Positions 27,097-36,516 are shown, counted from the first letter of the stretch. The stretch is 64,000 nt of DNA from Mesorhizobium loti (GCA_002356515.1 AP017606.1:124001-188000); one strand, 5' to 3'. Numbers and translations: made by a program. The notes: generated by a model from the letters alone, not told the origin.

Positions 27097-27537
27097 ATGC
27101 CCGGGGAACCAAGCAATAATATGATTGAACTTACTGCCGATATCGTTGCCGCCTATGTCCAGAAAAACGCGGTGCCAGTCGCTGGATTGCCTGATTTGAT
27201 CGCGAGCGTGAATTCGGCACTGTCTAATATTGGTGGGTCAGCTCCCATCACAGAACCCGCCCCTAAGCCAGCAGTCAATCCCAAAAAGTCAGTGTTTCCG
27301 GACTATATTATTAGCCTCGAAGACGGTAGGAAATACAAGTCGCTCAAGCGCCATCTTGCGACCAGTCATGGGCTGACGCCTGACGAATACCGGACGAGAT
27401 GGGGTTTGCCGAAAGACTATCCCATGGTTGCGCCGAGTTATTCGGCGACCCGATCGGCTTTGGCAAAGTCGCTGGGTTTGGGCAGGAAGCCAGTTCCAGC
27501 CAAAAAACCTGCCGCGAAACGCAAAGCGAAGGCCTGA
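27097..27537 (+). CDS. MucR/Ros family zinc-finger transcriptional regulator (copy 2)
   Basis: The 146-residue protein starts at ATG 27097, seven bases after AAGGAG. It parallels copy 1 throughout: MIELTADIVAAYVQKNAVPV, then VFPDYIISLEDGRKYKSLKR, HLATSHGLTPDEYRTRWGLP and YPMVAPSYSATRSALAKSLG. It has a basic, Lys/Ala-rich tail. Like copy 1 it lacks the first Cys pair. The two lie 1.2 kb apart, with IS and LprI relics between them. They may cross-regulate or form mixed oligomers, which is inference. Confidence 0.93.
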   Translation: MPGEPSNNMIELTADIVAAYVQKNAVPVAGLPDLIASVNSALSNIGGSAPITEPAPKPAVNPKKSVFPDYIISLEDGRKYKSLKRHLATSHGLTPDEYRTRWGLPKDYPMVAPSYSATRSALAKSLGLGRKPVPAKKPAAKRKAKA

Positions 27538-27571
27538 GACGTGGCCGTCAAGGTGAGGGGAGTTTTTTGGT

Positions 27572-27826
27572 ATGCCACGAAATGACCAAGATCAGATCGG
27601 CGCCGATGGATTGGATCGCGGCGATTTTGCGTTTTGGGATGTGGCGCAGCCGGAAGAGGCGGTCAAGGCCGCGCTCGACCTGTATGGGCCGAACGCGGTC
27701 ACTGCTGCAGCTCACTGCACCCTGACGGCCCGCTTCGACGGTCGCGATCGCGACTACCGCTTTTGGTCTGAAGTTTTCACGAAGTTGAATGACGGTAAAA
27801 CTCCAGGCACTCAGCTCGCAAGTTAG
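27572..27826 (+). CDS. hypothetical protein, 84 residues, downstream of mucR-like gene
   Basis: The ATG at 27572 follows GGTGAGGGGAG. The acidic protein reads LDRGDFAFWDVAQPEEAVKA, then TAAAHCTLTARFDGRDRDYR and FWSEVFTKLN. It is likely co-transcribed with the upstream regulator, 34 bases away. Small proteins of this type are common in rhizobia. No function is known to me. Confidence 0.6.
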   Translation: MPRNDQDQIGADGLDRGDFAFWDVAQPEEAVKAALDLYGPNAVTAAAHCTLTARFDGRDRDYRFWSEVFTKLNDGKTPGTQLAS

Positions 27827-27869
27827 TTAGCGGTATCAAGAAGCCGCTGAACAGCTACCGCCCTTGACA

Positions 27870-27899
27870 CTCAACGCCATCCCGAAGGATGGCGTTGAG
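27870..27899 (+). terminator. perfect 13-bp stem, CGAA loop
   Basis: CTCAACGCCATCC (27870-27882) is the exact inverted complement of GGATGGCGTTGAG (27887-27899), with loop CGAA. It lies 44 bases after the small gene's stop. No T-run follows, so either a Rho-assisted terminator or a REP-like element fits. Confidence 0.6.
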
Positions 27900-28307
27900 C
27901 ACGGTGATGGAGGTCACGCCCGGATGCGTCCGAGGCGGCTAGCCTCGCTGGCATGGGTCGACAGCGGCTTACGCCATCGATCCTGATGGATCGAGCTCGG
28001 ACACAAGAATCAACAATCTTCAAACGGAAGTATTCAACGTCCCCGAGAGCTACTGGGTGTCCTGTTGAAGCCGACATTCGCGAGGTTTGCAGACAACAAC
28101 GATCATGGTGATCGGCCGGATCTTTCGTGTTCACAAGGTCACGGTCGGCTGTACCGGTCAGAACAAGAGTTCGCTCGTTGTTTTGTCAGTTGGCCGCGCC
28201 GCAGGCGGCGACGTAAGCACCGTGGCCAAACCTGAGTCTGGAGGCTTCCAAGCGCCGATTTGGCCGGTTACGGTTTGTAGAGGCGAACAACCGGATGAAC
28301 GAACGAG
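27900..28307. other. intergenic, nothing else seen
   Basis: No supported gene follows the hairpin before the HTH gene. Short frames on both strands lack ribosome sites. Confidence 0.3.
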
Positions 28308-28613
28308 ATGATGCTGGAAAAACTGCGGGCCTGTTGGGGTTTTAGCTCGAACGTCGACAGGAACGTCGCCTTGGTCGAAGGCTTTCTGAAGGGTAAGCGC
28401 TTCGCCGACCTGGCGGAGGAACATGACTTGTCGACATCGAGGGTGCGTCAAATCGTCGAGAGAGCCGATCGGCTCGTGGGCGGCGGCATCCTGACCGAGG
28501 CTCAACCGTCCAAGGTGTCACCTCGAACCGATTTCACGGTCGACTACCCGTATGTGTGGAACCTGGCCCAAATTCACGGGCTCGGTAGCGTCACGCCGCG
28601 TCATTATCTTTAG
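28308..28613 (+). CDS. small helix-turn-helix protein (sigma region 4-like)
   Basis: The 101-residue frame (ATG 28308 or 28311) contains FLKGKRFADLAEEHDLSTSR followed by VRQIVERADRLV near residues 27-58, a typical HTH like sigma-70 region 4.2. After the stop at 28611 a neighbouring frame continues with coding-like text (FRELEREGSLERLVEKMKRL and onward), so the gene may once have been longer and may be frameshifted near 28610. The role is unknown; it is likely DNA-binding. Confidence 0.55.
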   Translation: MMLEKLRACWGFSSNVDRNVALVEGFLKGKRFADLAEEHDLSTSRVRQIVERADRLVGGGILTEAQPSKVSPRTDFTVDYPYVWNLAQIHGLGSVTPRHYL

Positions 28614-28746
28614 GGAGTTGGAACGCGAGGGATCGCTGGAGCGGCTTGTTGAGAAGATGAAGCGGTTGCCGAGCCACGCACAAACAACACGTGAGCTGGT
28701 GCGCCTCGTTTGGCAAAAGGAGAGTGGCGAGAGCCCATGGCCCGTA

Positions 28747-29061
28747 ATGAAGCGATCAAGCATTGCGATCGTGCACCCAAGCTGGGGCGACCATCCGGAC
28801 CGCGCCCTTCAGTGCCAGCTCGCCTTGGAACCAGCCCTCGAGCAATTGGTTCAGCGCGCAGCGGAATCCGGCTGGACCGAGGACGAGATAGCTTGTGCGC
28901 TCTTTGAGCTCGCCGGCACGCGCCTGAACGGGCAGCTACCGAGTAGGGCGTTATCTGATCGGGACGGTGCTTCTTCCGGAAATGAGAATTCAGCCATATG
29001 CCAAAAACCGGGCAAAACGGGCAGACAACGGCTTTGGTCGGAACGACGCTCGGACACTTAG
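28747..29061 (+). CDS. hypothetical protein
   Basis: The frame contains HPDRALQCQLALEPALEQLV and QRAAESGWTEDEIACALFEL, a conserved-looking helical block that I associate with small rhizobial proteins of unknown role. The start is uncertain: ATG 28747 is in frame, which itself is open upstream through the end of the HTH gene. It ends at TAG 29059-29061. The long antisense frame over this segment is spurious. Confidence 0.45.
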   Translation: MKRSSIAIVHPSWGDHPDRALQCQLALEPALEQLVQRAAESGWTEDEIACALFELAGTRLNGQLPSRALSDRDGASSGNENSAICQKPGKTGRQRLWSERRSDT

Positions 29062-29093
29062 GACAGCGCTTTGTTCCAACGGCTCGGGCAATG

Positions 29094-29644
29094 TCATTGC
29101 TTGTCCCCCGACAGCAAACGCTGCTGCTCCAGCTTGAAAGTCCACAAGCGTTCGGCCTCAGAAAAGCTAGTGTCCAGACGCTGGCATAATCGTCATCGTC
29201 CCATCGGTCCGGTGCTACCTCGGTCGACTGAGTGATTTTGGTCGCAAGATTTGGGATGGACTCGTGCTGCCAGCACACCAGCGTGGGCACATCGTATTGG
29301 CCGATCGCGCGGCCGGCGAGCTTTTCCTGACCTTTCGAATAACGTGTATCAGGCTCGATCTGGAGGCGTTGGGCAAGCGGTGTGATGGTCTGGGTGGGCC
29401 GCAGGCTACGGGTTCCGCTGCCATCCTTCTTGACCGGCGCCGAGGCGACAATCATCTGAGGGACCTGCAGCGTTGGCGAAGGGTTGGAAAAGAGATGCGC
29501 CAGCGCGCCGGCACGCTGCCAGCCACAAACAGTCAGTGATTTGTCGTCTTCCTGGCCAAGCTCATCCACACCGCGATCGGCGCGCTCGGCAAACGGCTTT
29601 TCGGCATGCCGGACAATCATGATCAGTCTTAGTCTGTCACCCAT
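29094..29644 (-). pseudogene. histidine phosphatase (RHG superfamily), frameshifted near its end
   Basis: ATG 29644 starts MGDRLRLIMIVRHAEKP, the RHG motif with catalytic His near residue 13. SLTVCGWQRAGALAHLF follows. The frame is sound to YASVWTLAF near 29167. There a run of four T (minus strand; A at 29163-29166) seems one base short. Restoring it gives SEAERLWTFKLEQQRLLSGD, then KQ and a TGA at 29094, a normal end of about 184 residues. Without it the frame wanders into antisense sequence to 28610. The gene is third of an operon, five bases after DUF2278. The substrate is unknown. Confidence 0.75.
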
Positions 29645-29649
29645 GTCGG

Positions 29650-30318
29650 CTACTCGATGGGCTTGCTATCGGCCGTTGGATTTCCAAGCGCGTCGGTCGG
29701 CACGAGCTGGTGCTCGAATGCTGCGAAGTAGCCCGCCCATCGGTCGGCAGATGTGGCAAACAGCACTGCCCCGTCCTGCCAGATGTCGTTGTGATCGTTT
29801 CGATCGTCGCCCTTGCGGTGGGCAAATTGCTTGCCGGTCGATCCTTGGTTCATGTGGGTGTCGTGGATGCCATCGCCTTCGGCATAAAAGCGGCCAAAGA
29901 CATAGACGTCCCAGCCGTTTTGCGCCGCCTGACGAAGCAGCCGGTTCATGGATGCCACCGGTTCTGCCTCCATGCTTCCGTCCACGGGATCGCTTAAACG
30001 CCAGCGGCCGGTCCCCGAAAGCAGGTCGGAGCGCATGAAATCCAGCGCCGGCAAGGCATTCTGGTCGGTCAGTTCGTTCCGTCCCGCCGGCGCTGCGGCC
30101 AAGGTTCGGATAACAGGGTGCTCAAAATCGAACACCAGCTTATATTGCAATAGGTCGTCGGAGTCGTTGGTCCCGACATTGATGGCGACATCCCAAGCAG
30201 CGCCTGCCACATCGAGCGGAACATGAAGATGGTACTGCGTTTCGTGGCCCAACGGCTTTGACTTGAGAACCGGAGCGCCGTTGATTTTTGCCTTCGCGAA
30301 GCCATAGCTGAGAGACAC
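29650..30318 (-). CDS. DUF2278 (YukJ-like) family protein
   Basis: The 222-residue protein starts at GTG 30318, ten bases after the upstream phospholipase D-like gene. It begins MSLSYGFAKAKINGAPVLKS, has QYHLHVPLDVAGAAWDVAIN and VGTNDSDDLLQYKL, and ends with a conserved GIHDTHMNQGSTGKQFAHRK and NDIWQDGAVLF block (residues 150-190). IHDxHMNQG and WQDGA mark the DUF2278 family, known from Bacillus YukJ. Its chemistry is unknown; the His and Asp cluster suggests metal binding or hydrolysis, which is inference. Tight spacing with its neighbours implies a joint role. Confidence 0.85.
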   Translation of the reverse strand: MSLSYGFAKAKINGAPVLKSKPLGHETQYHLHVPLDVAGAAWDVAINVGTNDSDDLLQYKLVFDFEHPVIRTLAAAPAGRNELTDQNALPALDFMRSDLLSGTGRWRLSDPVDGSMEAEPVASMNRLLRQAAQNGWDVYVFGRFYAEGDGIHDTHMNQGSTGKQFAHRKGDDRNDHNDIWQDGAVLFATSADRWAGYFAAFEHQLVPTDALGNPTADSKPIE

Positions 30319-30328
30319 TGGCCGGACC

Positions 30329-31999
30329 TCACGACATCCAGAAGTTCAGTTCTTGAGCGCGGGAGCCTCCCGGCTTCCATCCGTCCAGCGGTTTGTACAG
30401 CGAATTTGGGTCGCCATCGTTCTGCAGATAGTTGCGCCATGAATAGTGGTCGTAGATGCCGTTCAAGTGCAAGGCATAGGCCTGCGCCAAGGCCTGGTTG
30501 CCCCTGATGATCACGAGGTTTTCGTCATTGTTCTCCGATGCGTTCGGAGAGAAATTGTGGGACCCGGTGACCACGACGCAGTCGGGGGCGAACGGGTCGA
30601 TGACGATGACCTTGGAATGCACGATGGCCATCATGTGGTTTTCGAGCATTTCCCGGGCCGTGAACTCCGCTTCCGCCCAGGCAGGTTTGTTTTTATCTGT
30701 AATGCCCGATGGAATGAGCACGTCCCGGTGGAAACTGCCTGAGCCTGGCCCTGATTTCACGACCTCGCCCTGAACTTCGACAATGTCACTATTCTTGGAC
30801 GTGACCACCCGCGAAACGACACCGCGCACATAGATCTTGTTCTCCCGAGCGCGTTCTAGGAGGGCTTCCAACAAAGGGGATTTTCCCGGCATGAACATGG
30901 CGAACAACGCGCCTTGCTTTGCACCCCTGATGTCCTCGAGAACCGGTTGGAACTCAGCCTGCCCGGTCGTCGCGGCAAAGTAGAGTTCAATCTCCTTATC
31001 GGTCGTTGGGATCGAATTCTCTGTGCGCAGGGCAGGGGGCATGTCGTCACCCGCCTCGATGAGCCTTCTCCACTGCTGAAGATAGCGGTCCGCGATTTTT
31101 GGACGCTGGGCGATCAGAACATTGTTGAGCTGTGTACAAAGCCCGGTGGTCGTCCAATTAGTGCTCCCGGTCAGCACCGCCGTACCCGTTCCGTCGCCAT
31201 CGGGGCCACGACGCATTTCGACGACGAACTTGTTGTGGACGCTTGGTGACGACCTTCCCGCATGAGACAGATCGCGGTGATGGACGTCCAGCCCAGCGCG
31301 TTCCAGATCAGGTCCCACCTCCGGGTCCGTTCCGTCGCCATTGCCGATAAGGATATGCCCGCGCGATCCGAACGGTTTCAACGCATCGATCAGTTCGGCG
31401 TCATTGATCTCGTAGATTGCAGCGAAGATTTCACTTTGTCGACGATCTGCCTCGCTCAGGAAGGTCAGGATCTGATGGCGGGCATCTCCAGACAGGTATC
31501 GTCGCGCAGGAAACCCCGGCGTTTTAAGGTCGTTGGCAAATTGGTGAAGCGATTGGGGGGTGACATCACCGTGCACGAACCTGCTGATGACCTGGGACAT
31601 CAAGGTGCCGCGATTGAAATAGGCCGCAAGCCCATCCCCTACCTCACCGGAGGCAACCAACGGATCGGTCCATTCGGATAGGCTGCTTTCATCTGCGCTA
31701 AAGCCATCTTTCGCCGCGCGCATGGCCGTCACTCGATAGGAGACACTGTCCGTGGACGCCACTGAATGATCCGTCCAGATGCAACGACGGATCGGCGACT
31801 GGTCGGAGGAAATGCCTGTGTCAGGGACCTGCTGTCCGCCGGGCTGAGCCGGAATCCGGTTCATGATCACACTTTCTATGCCTGTCTTGGTGTCGCGACG
31901 GTCGAGTTTGAAGCCGACCCAAGATTCATCCCAGTCTGATGCGTTCCAGGCAATCAGAACGTCGTCCGCATTCGCGTAGGCTTTGATCACTAGCGGCAC
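30329..31999 (-). CDS. phospholipase D-like protein
   Basis: The 556-residue protein starts at GTG 31999, with GGGGGA upstream on the minus strand. Two PLD half-sites are visible. HNKFVVEMRRG with GSTNWT lies near residue 255; HSKVIVIDP with GSHNFSPNASENNDEN lies near residue 460. The second fits H-x-K-x4-D exactly; the first has Glu-Met where Asp is usual. The first 120 residues (NADDVLIAWNASDWDESWVG) look like a fibronectin-III-type domain. No signal peptide is seen. PLD-fold enzymes cut phospholipids or nucleic acids. It heads a three-gene operon. Confidence 0.85.
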   Translation of the reverse strand: MPLVIKAYANADDVLIAWNASDWDESWVGFKLDRRDTKTGIESVIMNRIPAQPGGQQVPDTGISSDQSPIRRCIWTDHSVASTDSVSYRVTAMRAAKDGFSADESSLSEWTDPLVASGEVGDGLAAYFNRGTLMSQVISRFVHGDVTPQSLHQFANDLKTPGFPARRYLSGDARHQILTFLSEADRRQSEIFAAIYEINDAELIDALKPFGSRGHILIGNGDGTDPEVGPDLERAGLDVHHRDLSHAGRSSPSVHNKFVVEMRRGPDGDGTGTAVLTGSTNWTTTGLCTQLNNVLIAQRPKIADRYLQQWRRLIEAGDDMPPALRTENSIPTTDKEIELYFAATTGQAEFQPVLEDIRGAKQGALFAMFMPGKSPLLEALLERARENKIYVRGVVSRVVTSKNSDIVEVQGEVVKSGPGSGSFHRDVLIPSGITDKNKPAWAEAEFTAREMLENHMMAIVHSKVIVIDPFAPDCVVVTGSHNFSPNASENNDENLVIIRGNQALAQAYALHLNGIYDHYSWRNYLQNDGDPNSLYKPLDGWKPGGSRAQELNFWMS

Positions 32000-32055
32000 T
32001 TTTATCCCCCGATAACAGCAACTTTGTCGGGACAGTAGCAGCGGCTAATTTACAG

Positions 32056-32072
32056 TTGTGTGACATTCACGC
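32056..32072 (-). promoter_or_regulatory. 17-bp shared upstream element (site 1)
   Basis: TTGTGTGACATTCACGC lies 57 bases before the start of the phospholipase D-like gene. An identical copy lies at 56909-56925, 54 bases before another minus-strand gene. The core GTGA-CAT-TCAC is a perfect inverted repeat, as expected for a dimeric regulator. Confidence 0.6.
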
Positions 32073-33017
32073 GGAAAGACAACTTGTCCCTACTATTCGC
32101 GACGGCAAAAGAAATGCGATCTCGGTTTGATAATGATTGTTTTTACTACGATATCACGACAGTGATTTTAGCTGGCTACCGAAGCAACATGAGCTCAGGG
32201 ACAAGTGGTCATCACCGATATCGGCTTCGTCGAGGCCGCCCAAGAGGCCGCCGTGATGCTTCTCTTCATGGGGTGAAACCATCGGCGCCAAGCATCGGTC
32301 TTTATATGCGATGTATCTGCCATGCCTGAAGTCAGTGGTCCATCGTGTCCGTCCGCACTCGGTCATGGACCTCAAAAGGGTGTCAGCGCCTGAAGCTCGA
32401 TATAACCAGCATCGCAGAACTGCAAATCGCTGTTGGAGCCTCGGCCGAGTAAAAGTTGCTCAACATCAATCCGCATGCCTTAGGAAATCAGTGAGCCGAA
32501 CCAGTGGGATACCTCGCTGGCTGTACTGCATTGTGGCATGTATACTGGGCTTGAACACCCTGGGGACCCCCCAATGTTCGACCACGTCCGTGTGACGAGT
32601 AGTTCCACAGAGCGGCCCGCCAGTCGCGTCCAGAATGTGGGATATTTTGTCTAGTTCTGGGGAAATCTTAATCGAAGCTCTGGGTGAGTACGGGATGCCC
32701 AGCGGGCCGGTGCATGTCCCACCTTCTCGATGCAATGCGGCGAATGCTGTCCTTTAAGCTATTGAATTTCATGGCATGAAAAGCACGTTCAGCGAACTTG
32801 AGCTGTCGACACGGCCCTGAAGACACACGCCCTCGGCGTCGTCTCTTGCGACTTGGCAGATATTCGCTTGCATCGTGAACCCTCCAACAAAACGATGCTA
32901 TTGCATCGACGCTGGCGGATTTTCTGAGGCCAGTCAAAGAAATATAAAAAGTTTGTCTGCCTACTGTAAAAAATTAATCTACGCAGGTTGTTTGGCACCT
33001 TCTACTTTTCTTATATG
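32073..33017. other. intergenic, no supported gene
   Basis: Nearly 1 kb of lower-GC sequence contains only short frames without ribosome sites. It separates the phospholipase D operon promoter from the 3' end of the XRE gene. Confidence 0.3.
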
Positions 33018-33470
33018 CTACTGGCGTGTCCTGCGTCCCTTTTTGGCCGAAGGTAGCCGCTTCTTCTCTGAGGTTGCCCCAGCGGGGCTGGTTGCCTCTC
33101 TCGAAGAAGGTACACCACTGAACTCCGTCATCGAGCGCATCACAGCACGCGTGGCTTCAATATGCCGCGCAATCTCGTTGAAGTTGAAGCCGAACGTCTC
33201 GATGTCCCGCTTCACGCTGTCGTCGTCACCTGTCCGACCAATGAGCGTCCACACCGGCACCTTCAGATGCCGTGCCAGACGCTCCAGGGTAACGAACGTC
33301 GGGTTCCCCTTCCCCGTCCGCAACTGGTAGAGCGTGCCACGTGAGAGCCCCGTGGCGTCGGCGAAACTGGCATAGTCCGGGTACTCTTTCTCGATTTGGC
33401 GTAGTCGCAGCGCGAGTAGGATCGAAAGCCAACCATCGCTGTCTTCTGTCTTGTTTTTAGAAACTCGCAC
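33018..33470 (-). CDS. XRE-family helix-turn-helix regulator
   Basis: GTG 33470 follows GGAG by six bases. Residues 20-75 form a Cro/CI-type HTH: YASFADATGLSRGTLYQLRT, then GNPTFVTLERLARHLKVPVW. The C-terminal tail is Lys/Arg-rich and disordered. Such proteins repress mobile-element or toxin-antitoxin promoters. No partner gene lies beside it, so autoregulation or control at a distance is possible. Confidence 0.8.
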   Translation of the reverse strand: MRVSKNKTEDSDGWLSILLALRLRQIEKEYPDYASFADATGLSRGTLYQLRTGKGNPTFVTLERLARHLKVPVWTLIGRTGDDDSVKRDIETFGFNFNEIARHIEATRAVMRSMTEFSGVPSSREATSPAGATSEKKRLPSAKKGRRTRQ

Positions 33471-35553
33471 GGTGCACTCCTGCCTTATTTGACTGGGATA
33501 AAACCCATATTCTATTAAAAAGTCCAGTGATCGGCCTACCCCGGAGTCGGACGAGATGAGGGCTTGCTACTCCATTAAAGTGTCGGGGCGTCCCTTCCCA
33601 TACCTCCAAAAGTGAACATAAAGCTTTTGGTCCCCCCGCTGGGTCGCCCCCATAACGAAACTTGAAGGCGCCACCCCCTTGGTTCAAGAGTCGGCCTCTC
33701 ACGGCGGCCTGATAAGCCAGGTAAAGCGGCACAACTCGCATTTGCTCTGTCAATCACGCTCAAAGGCGAGCCGAGCAGGCTTTCGTCCTACGGAGTCGGC
33801 GAGAACCCAATCTTTTTCCTTTTCGAGCCCGAAACCACGCCGGGCCAGCACTCTGATCTGATGCCACCAGGAGCGGCGGCGTGCCCCAGTCAAAAACGCT
33901 TGATACACGAGCTCCATCCTGCCCCCCCGCTGAACATTATAATAACTTTCCGTTCAGGGCATTATAATGATCAATGTCGGGAATAGGAGGAGCCATTGTC
34001 ATGCTCATGAAGCTAGCGTTCACAATGTTTGCCGCGGCGTGCTCGCCGACTTCGCCCTGCCCGATCAGGGAGGCTGGCCTTTTGCATCCTCGGCTTTTCC
34101 ACTGCTTTCGTGATCCTGTCGCTCGCCGCAGTCTGCGCCATCGCGTTTCTGACGCACAAACTCGGACGCTATCGTCTTTTCTCCTCGTTACAGCTGTCGC
34201 GCGTGATGACGATCTTCCCTTACATGACGCTGCAAAGCCCGATCGCTCGCCTCGGTCGACATCCGGCATCAACCAAGGGTCCGAGCCTCATCTGACGGTA
34301 CCGCCTCGACGATTTGGCCGCTTCAAACTCTAACGGCCCCAAACGTGCCAAGAACTGTTCAATCCCGCGCACAGACCGTCCGCCTGTTTCGTCAGGTCTG
34401 CGATCTGGATGACACGGTAACGCAAATGATTGGATGCATTTGTGCAAGGCGGTGTCCCGAGTTCCAAGAGCCTTCATACCAAAACGCGTAGCGACGCCGC
34501 CCATGTGCCGATCGTCTGAACGTCGGGTTCGCTCCATCGCGGACGACTTGCCGTCGCGCGCAGGGCACTTCCTGACGAGCACGAGGTCGCCACTCACTCT
34601 CCCGCGCCAACTGAGGCATCCCGCGACCGGTTGGGCAACGCTAGCGGAAGCTGCGAGCGGACGACCTGATGGACTGGTTGACTATGAGTGTGTCAGCCAG
34701 TTGGTCGCAGGAGACGAACCGCTGCCAATAGTCGACACCGTAGTAGTAGCAAACAATGGCAGGGGACGATCGCCTGCTGATCCGGGCGCAATTTGCCGAA
34801 GCTAGGATTTAAGGACACGTGCATTGCTAAGCAATATTGCCGCACCGATGGTTTCTTCTGACTAACGCCATTGCTGTTATTTTACCTTCATTTCGTTAAG
34901 TATCGATAGCAGTGCACTCTTTACGATAGAGAAGGCTTCGGCCGTGTTAGCTATATTTGTTAAGGTTTCAGATCCGTGCCCGAGCTCCAACTACCATCAG
35001 ATCGCGCTAATATTGTGACAAGCAACCTGAATGACATTCATTTTCTCACCATTTCAGGAAAATTGAAAGATAATTTCTTGCCTCTATAGGCTTTGTCCAA
35101 TACCGTCTGGTCCGGTTTTCGAGGTGGCCTAATGCGCAAGCACGGCCTGGGAGACTGCCGGCTTGGCATGGCTATAGGTCCTAGGAATATCCCGCCCGCG
35201 CGCCGACCAGATCGCGATTGCCGAGCACTTCGCCGGACGCGATGGCCTAAAGGGGTTGGCGCGTTACGAAGGGCCTCGCGGGTCTCGTCTTGCACGCGGT
35301 GCCTTGGCACGGGACGGTGCGCTAGCCGCGGTCGACTGGACGGCCGAGAGGTGGCTCGTCACAGCCACGCGCTGATCCTCGCGAGCCCGCCTTGTCGTGA
35401 GCGGAGAACCACGCCCAGCGCTGATCCATCATTACGGTCATACGGATCGTCAGGAGTGCCGATCGCCCCGCTTTGAGTAGCGAGCACAAGTCTGGACAGT
35501 CCGAACTGCTGGGGGCGGCATGACCGTGGAATAGTGCAAGAGGAGGAACGACT
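33471..35553. other. 2.1-kb region without supported genes
   Basis: Reading frames on both strands are short or of mixed composition. Two stretches look like relics. About 34086-34150 has a membrane-segment-like frame (FVILSLAAVCAIAFLTHKLG). About 35210-35372 has a coding-like frame without a start (IAIAEHFAGRDGLKGLARYE) closing at TGA. No RNA gene or element end was recognised. Confidence 0.35.
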
Positions 35554-35799
35554 TTGATCCGAATTGCCGATACCAAGACCCTCGCCAGCGAACTGAGATC
35601 GCGCTACGATCCCCCGCGGGCGGTGGCCATCATCAGCCGCATTCTGCAAAAAGCCCTATTTGCCGGACTTTCTGACGAAGTCGTCTTCTGGGCTCTGGTC
35701 CATGCCCACTATCGCGGCGGCGACCTCTGCGCACCGGTGGAAGACCAGCTTGCAGCGTTCTCCAAATTCATCCTGCGCGATGAATCCGAGTCAAACTGA
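35554..35799 (+). CDS. hypothetical protein, 81 residues
   Basis: A strong AGGAGG (35541-35546) lies seven bases before TTG 35554. The protein is helical: ADTKTLASELRSRYDPPRAV, then AIISRILQKALFAGLSDEVV and FWALVHAHYRG. It converges with the last gene of the accessory transfer operon. The family is not recognised. Confidence 0.6.
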   Translation: MIRIADTKTLASELRSRYDPPRAVAIISRILQKALFAGLSDEVVFWALVHAHYRGGDLCAPVEDQLAAFSKFILRDESESN

Positions 35800-35823
35800 C
35801 GAACATTACGTCGGCCCCCTGGG

Positions 35824-36516
35824 TCAGACATCGGTCGGCGCGACGACGATCGACGCGCTGGCGGGGGTCGGCGCATTGGCCGCGATCCCCGTCGCGGTCG
35901 GGAAGTCGCCAGGACCGATCTGCGGTTGAGCGCATGCCGTCGATTGTTGTCCGGTAAAACAGGACACGTCGTAACCCGAGCCCCGGACCAGATAGGAACA
36001 GACGCTGACGCCATTACCGTCTTTGACATTGCGGGCGCTACAGTCGCCGCCCGCTGCATAGTTGGCGAGCTTACCCTTGGCGCCGCAGCCGAATTGGCAG
36101 GCCATCAGGATCGCCGACTGGTCAATCGTTGCGCACTGGCCACCCGCACAAACCTGCTGGCCGACGAGAGAGTCGAGGCCGTTCGTCTGCGCCTGGGCCC
36201 AGGAATCCTGTTCGTATTTCGTCCAAGCTGCGGTCTGCGCCGATGGATCGTCCAGAAAGCTCTGTGCGCTACCGCTGTAGTAGCGTTCGAACGTACCGGG
36301 GCAGAATTGGAAGGCGCCTAGGCAGCCGAATTGGTTTGTCGTTCCGAAATTGCCCTCGCTCCCGGAAACCTTGGCGGCGAAGTTCGCGCAGTTCGCGGGC
36401 ATCCCCGCGTCGATGAGGCTAGTGGCCGATTGCCCGGCGAGGGCAGCGGCGGCCGAGAGCGATAGAATGAGGCCGGCGTCGAGCAGGATTTGCCGGAGAG
36501 CGGCTCGCGTCCTCAC
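35824..36516 (-). CDS. secreted lysozyme/transglycosylase-like protein of T4SS accessory operon
   Basis: GTG 36516 overlaps the stop of the upstream gene (GTGA). The 230-residue protein has a signal peptide (ILLDAGLILSLSAAAALAGQ) and a block SGSEGNFGTTNQFGCLGAFQ. This resembles the E-S/G-G-x-Y-G-A-x-N-x-x-G-x-x-G-A-Y-Q-F of goose-type lysozymes and lytic transglycosylases, with Glu near residue 53 as acid. Many Cys residues point to periplasmic disulfides. It may open peptidoglycan for the mating channel alongside VirB1, which is inference. Confidence 0.65.
   Translation of the reverse strand: MRTRAALRQILLDAGLILSLSAAAALAGQSATSLIDAGMPANCANFAAKVSGSEGNFGTTNQFGCLGAFQFCPGTFERYYSGSAQSFLDDPSAQTAAWTKYEQDSWAQAQTNGLDSLVGQQVCAGGQCATIDQSAILMACQFGCGAKGKLANYAAGGDCSARNVKDGNGVSVCSYLVRGSGYDVSCFTGQQSTACAQPQIGPGDFPTATGIAANAPTPASASIVVAPTDV

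Noticed and set aside
28610..29093. C-terminal extension of the histidine phosphatase frame
   Set aside because: The text loses all protein character after the T-run and runs antisense to two plus-strand frames; a one-base correction gives a normal end.
33457..33753. 98-codon minus-strand frame overlapping the XRE gene start
   Set aside because: It overlaps a better gene and its promoter, with low-complexity text and no start signal.
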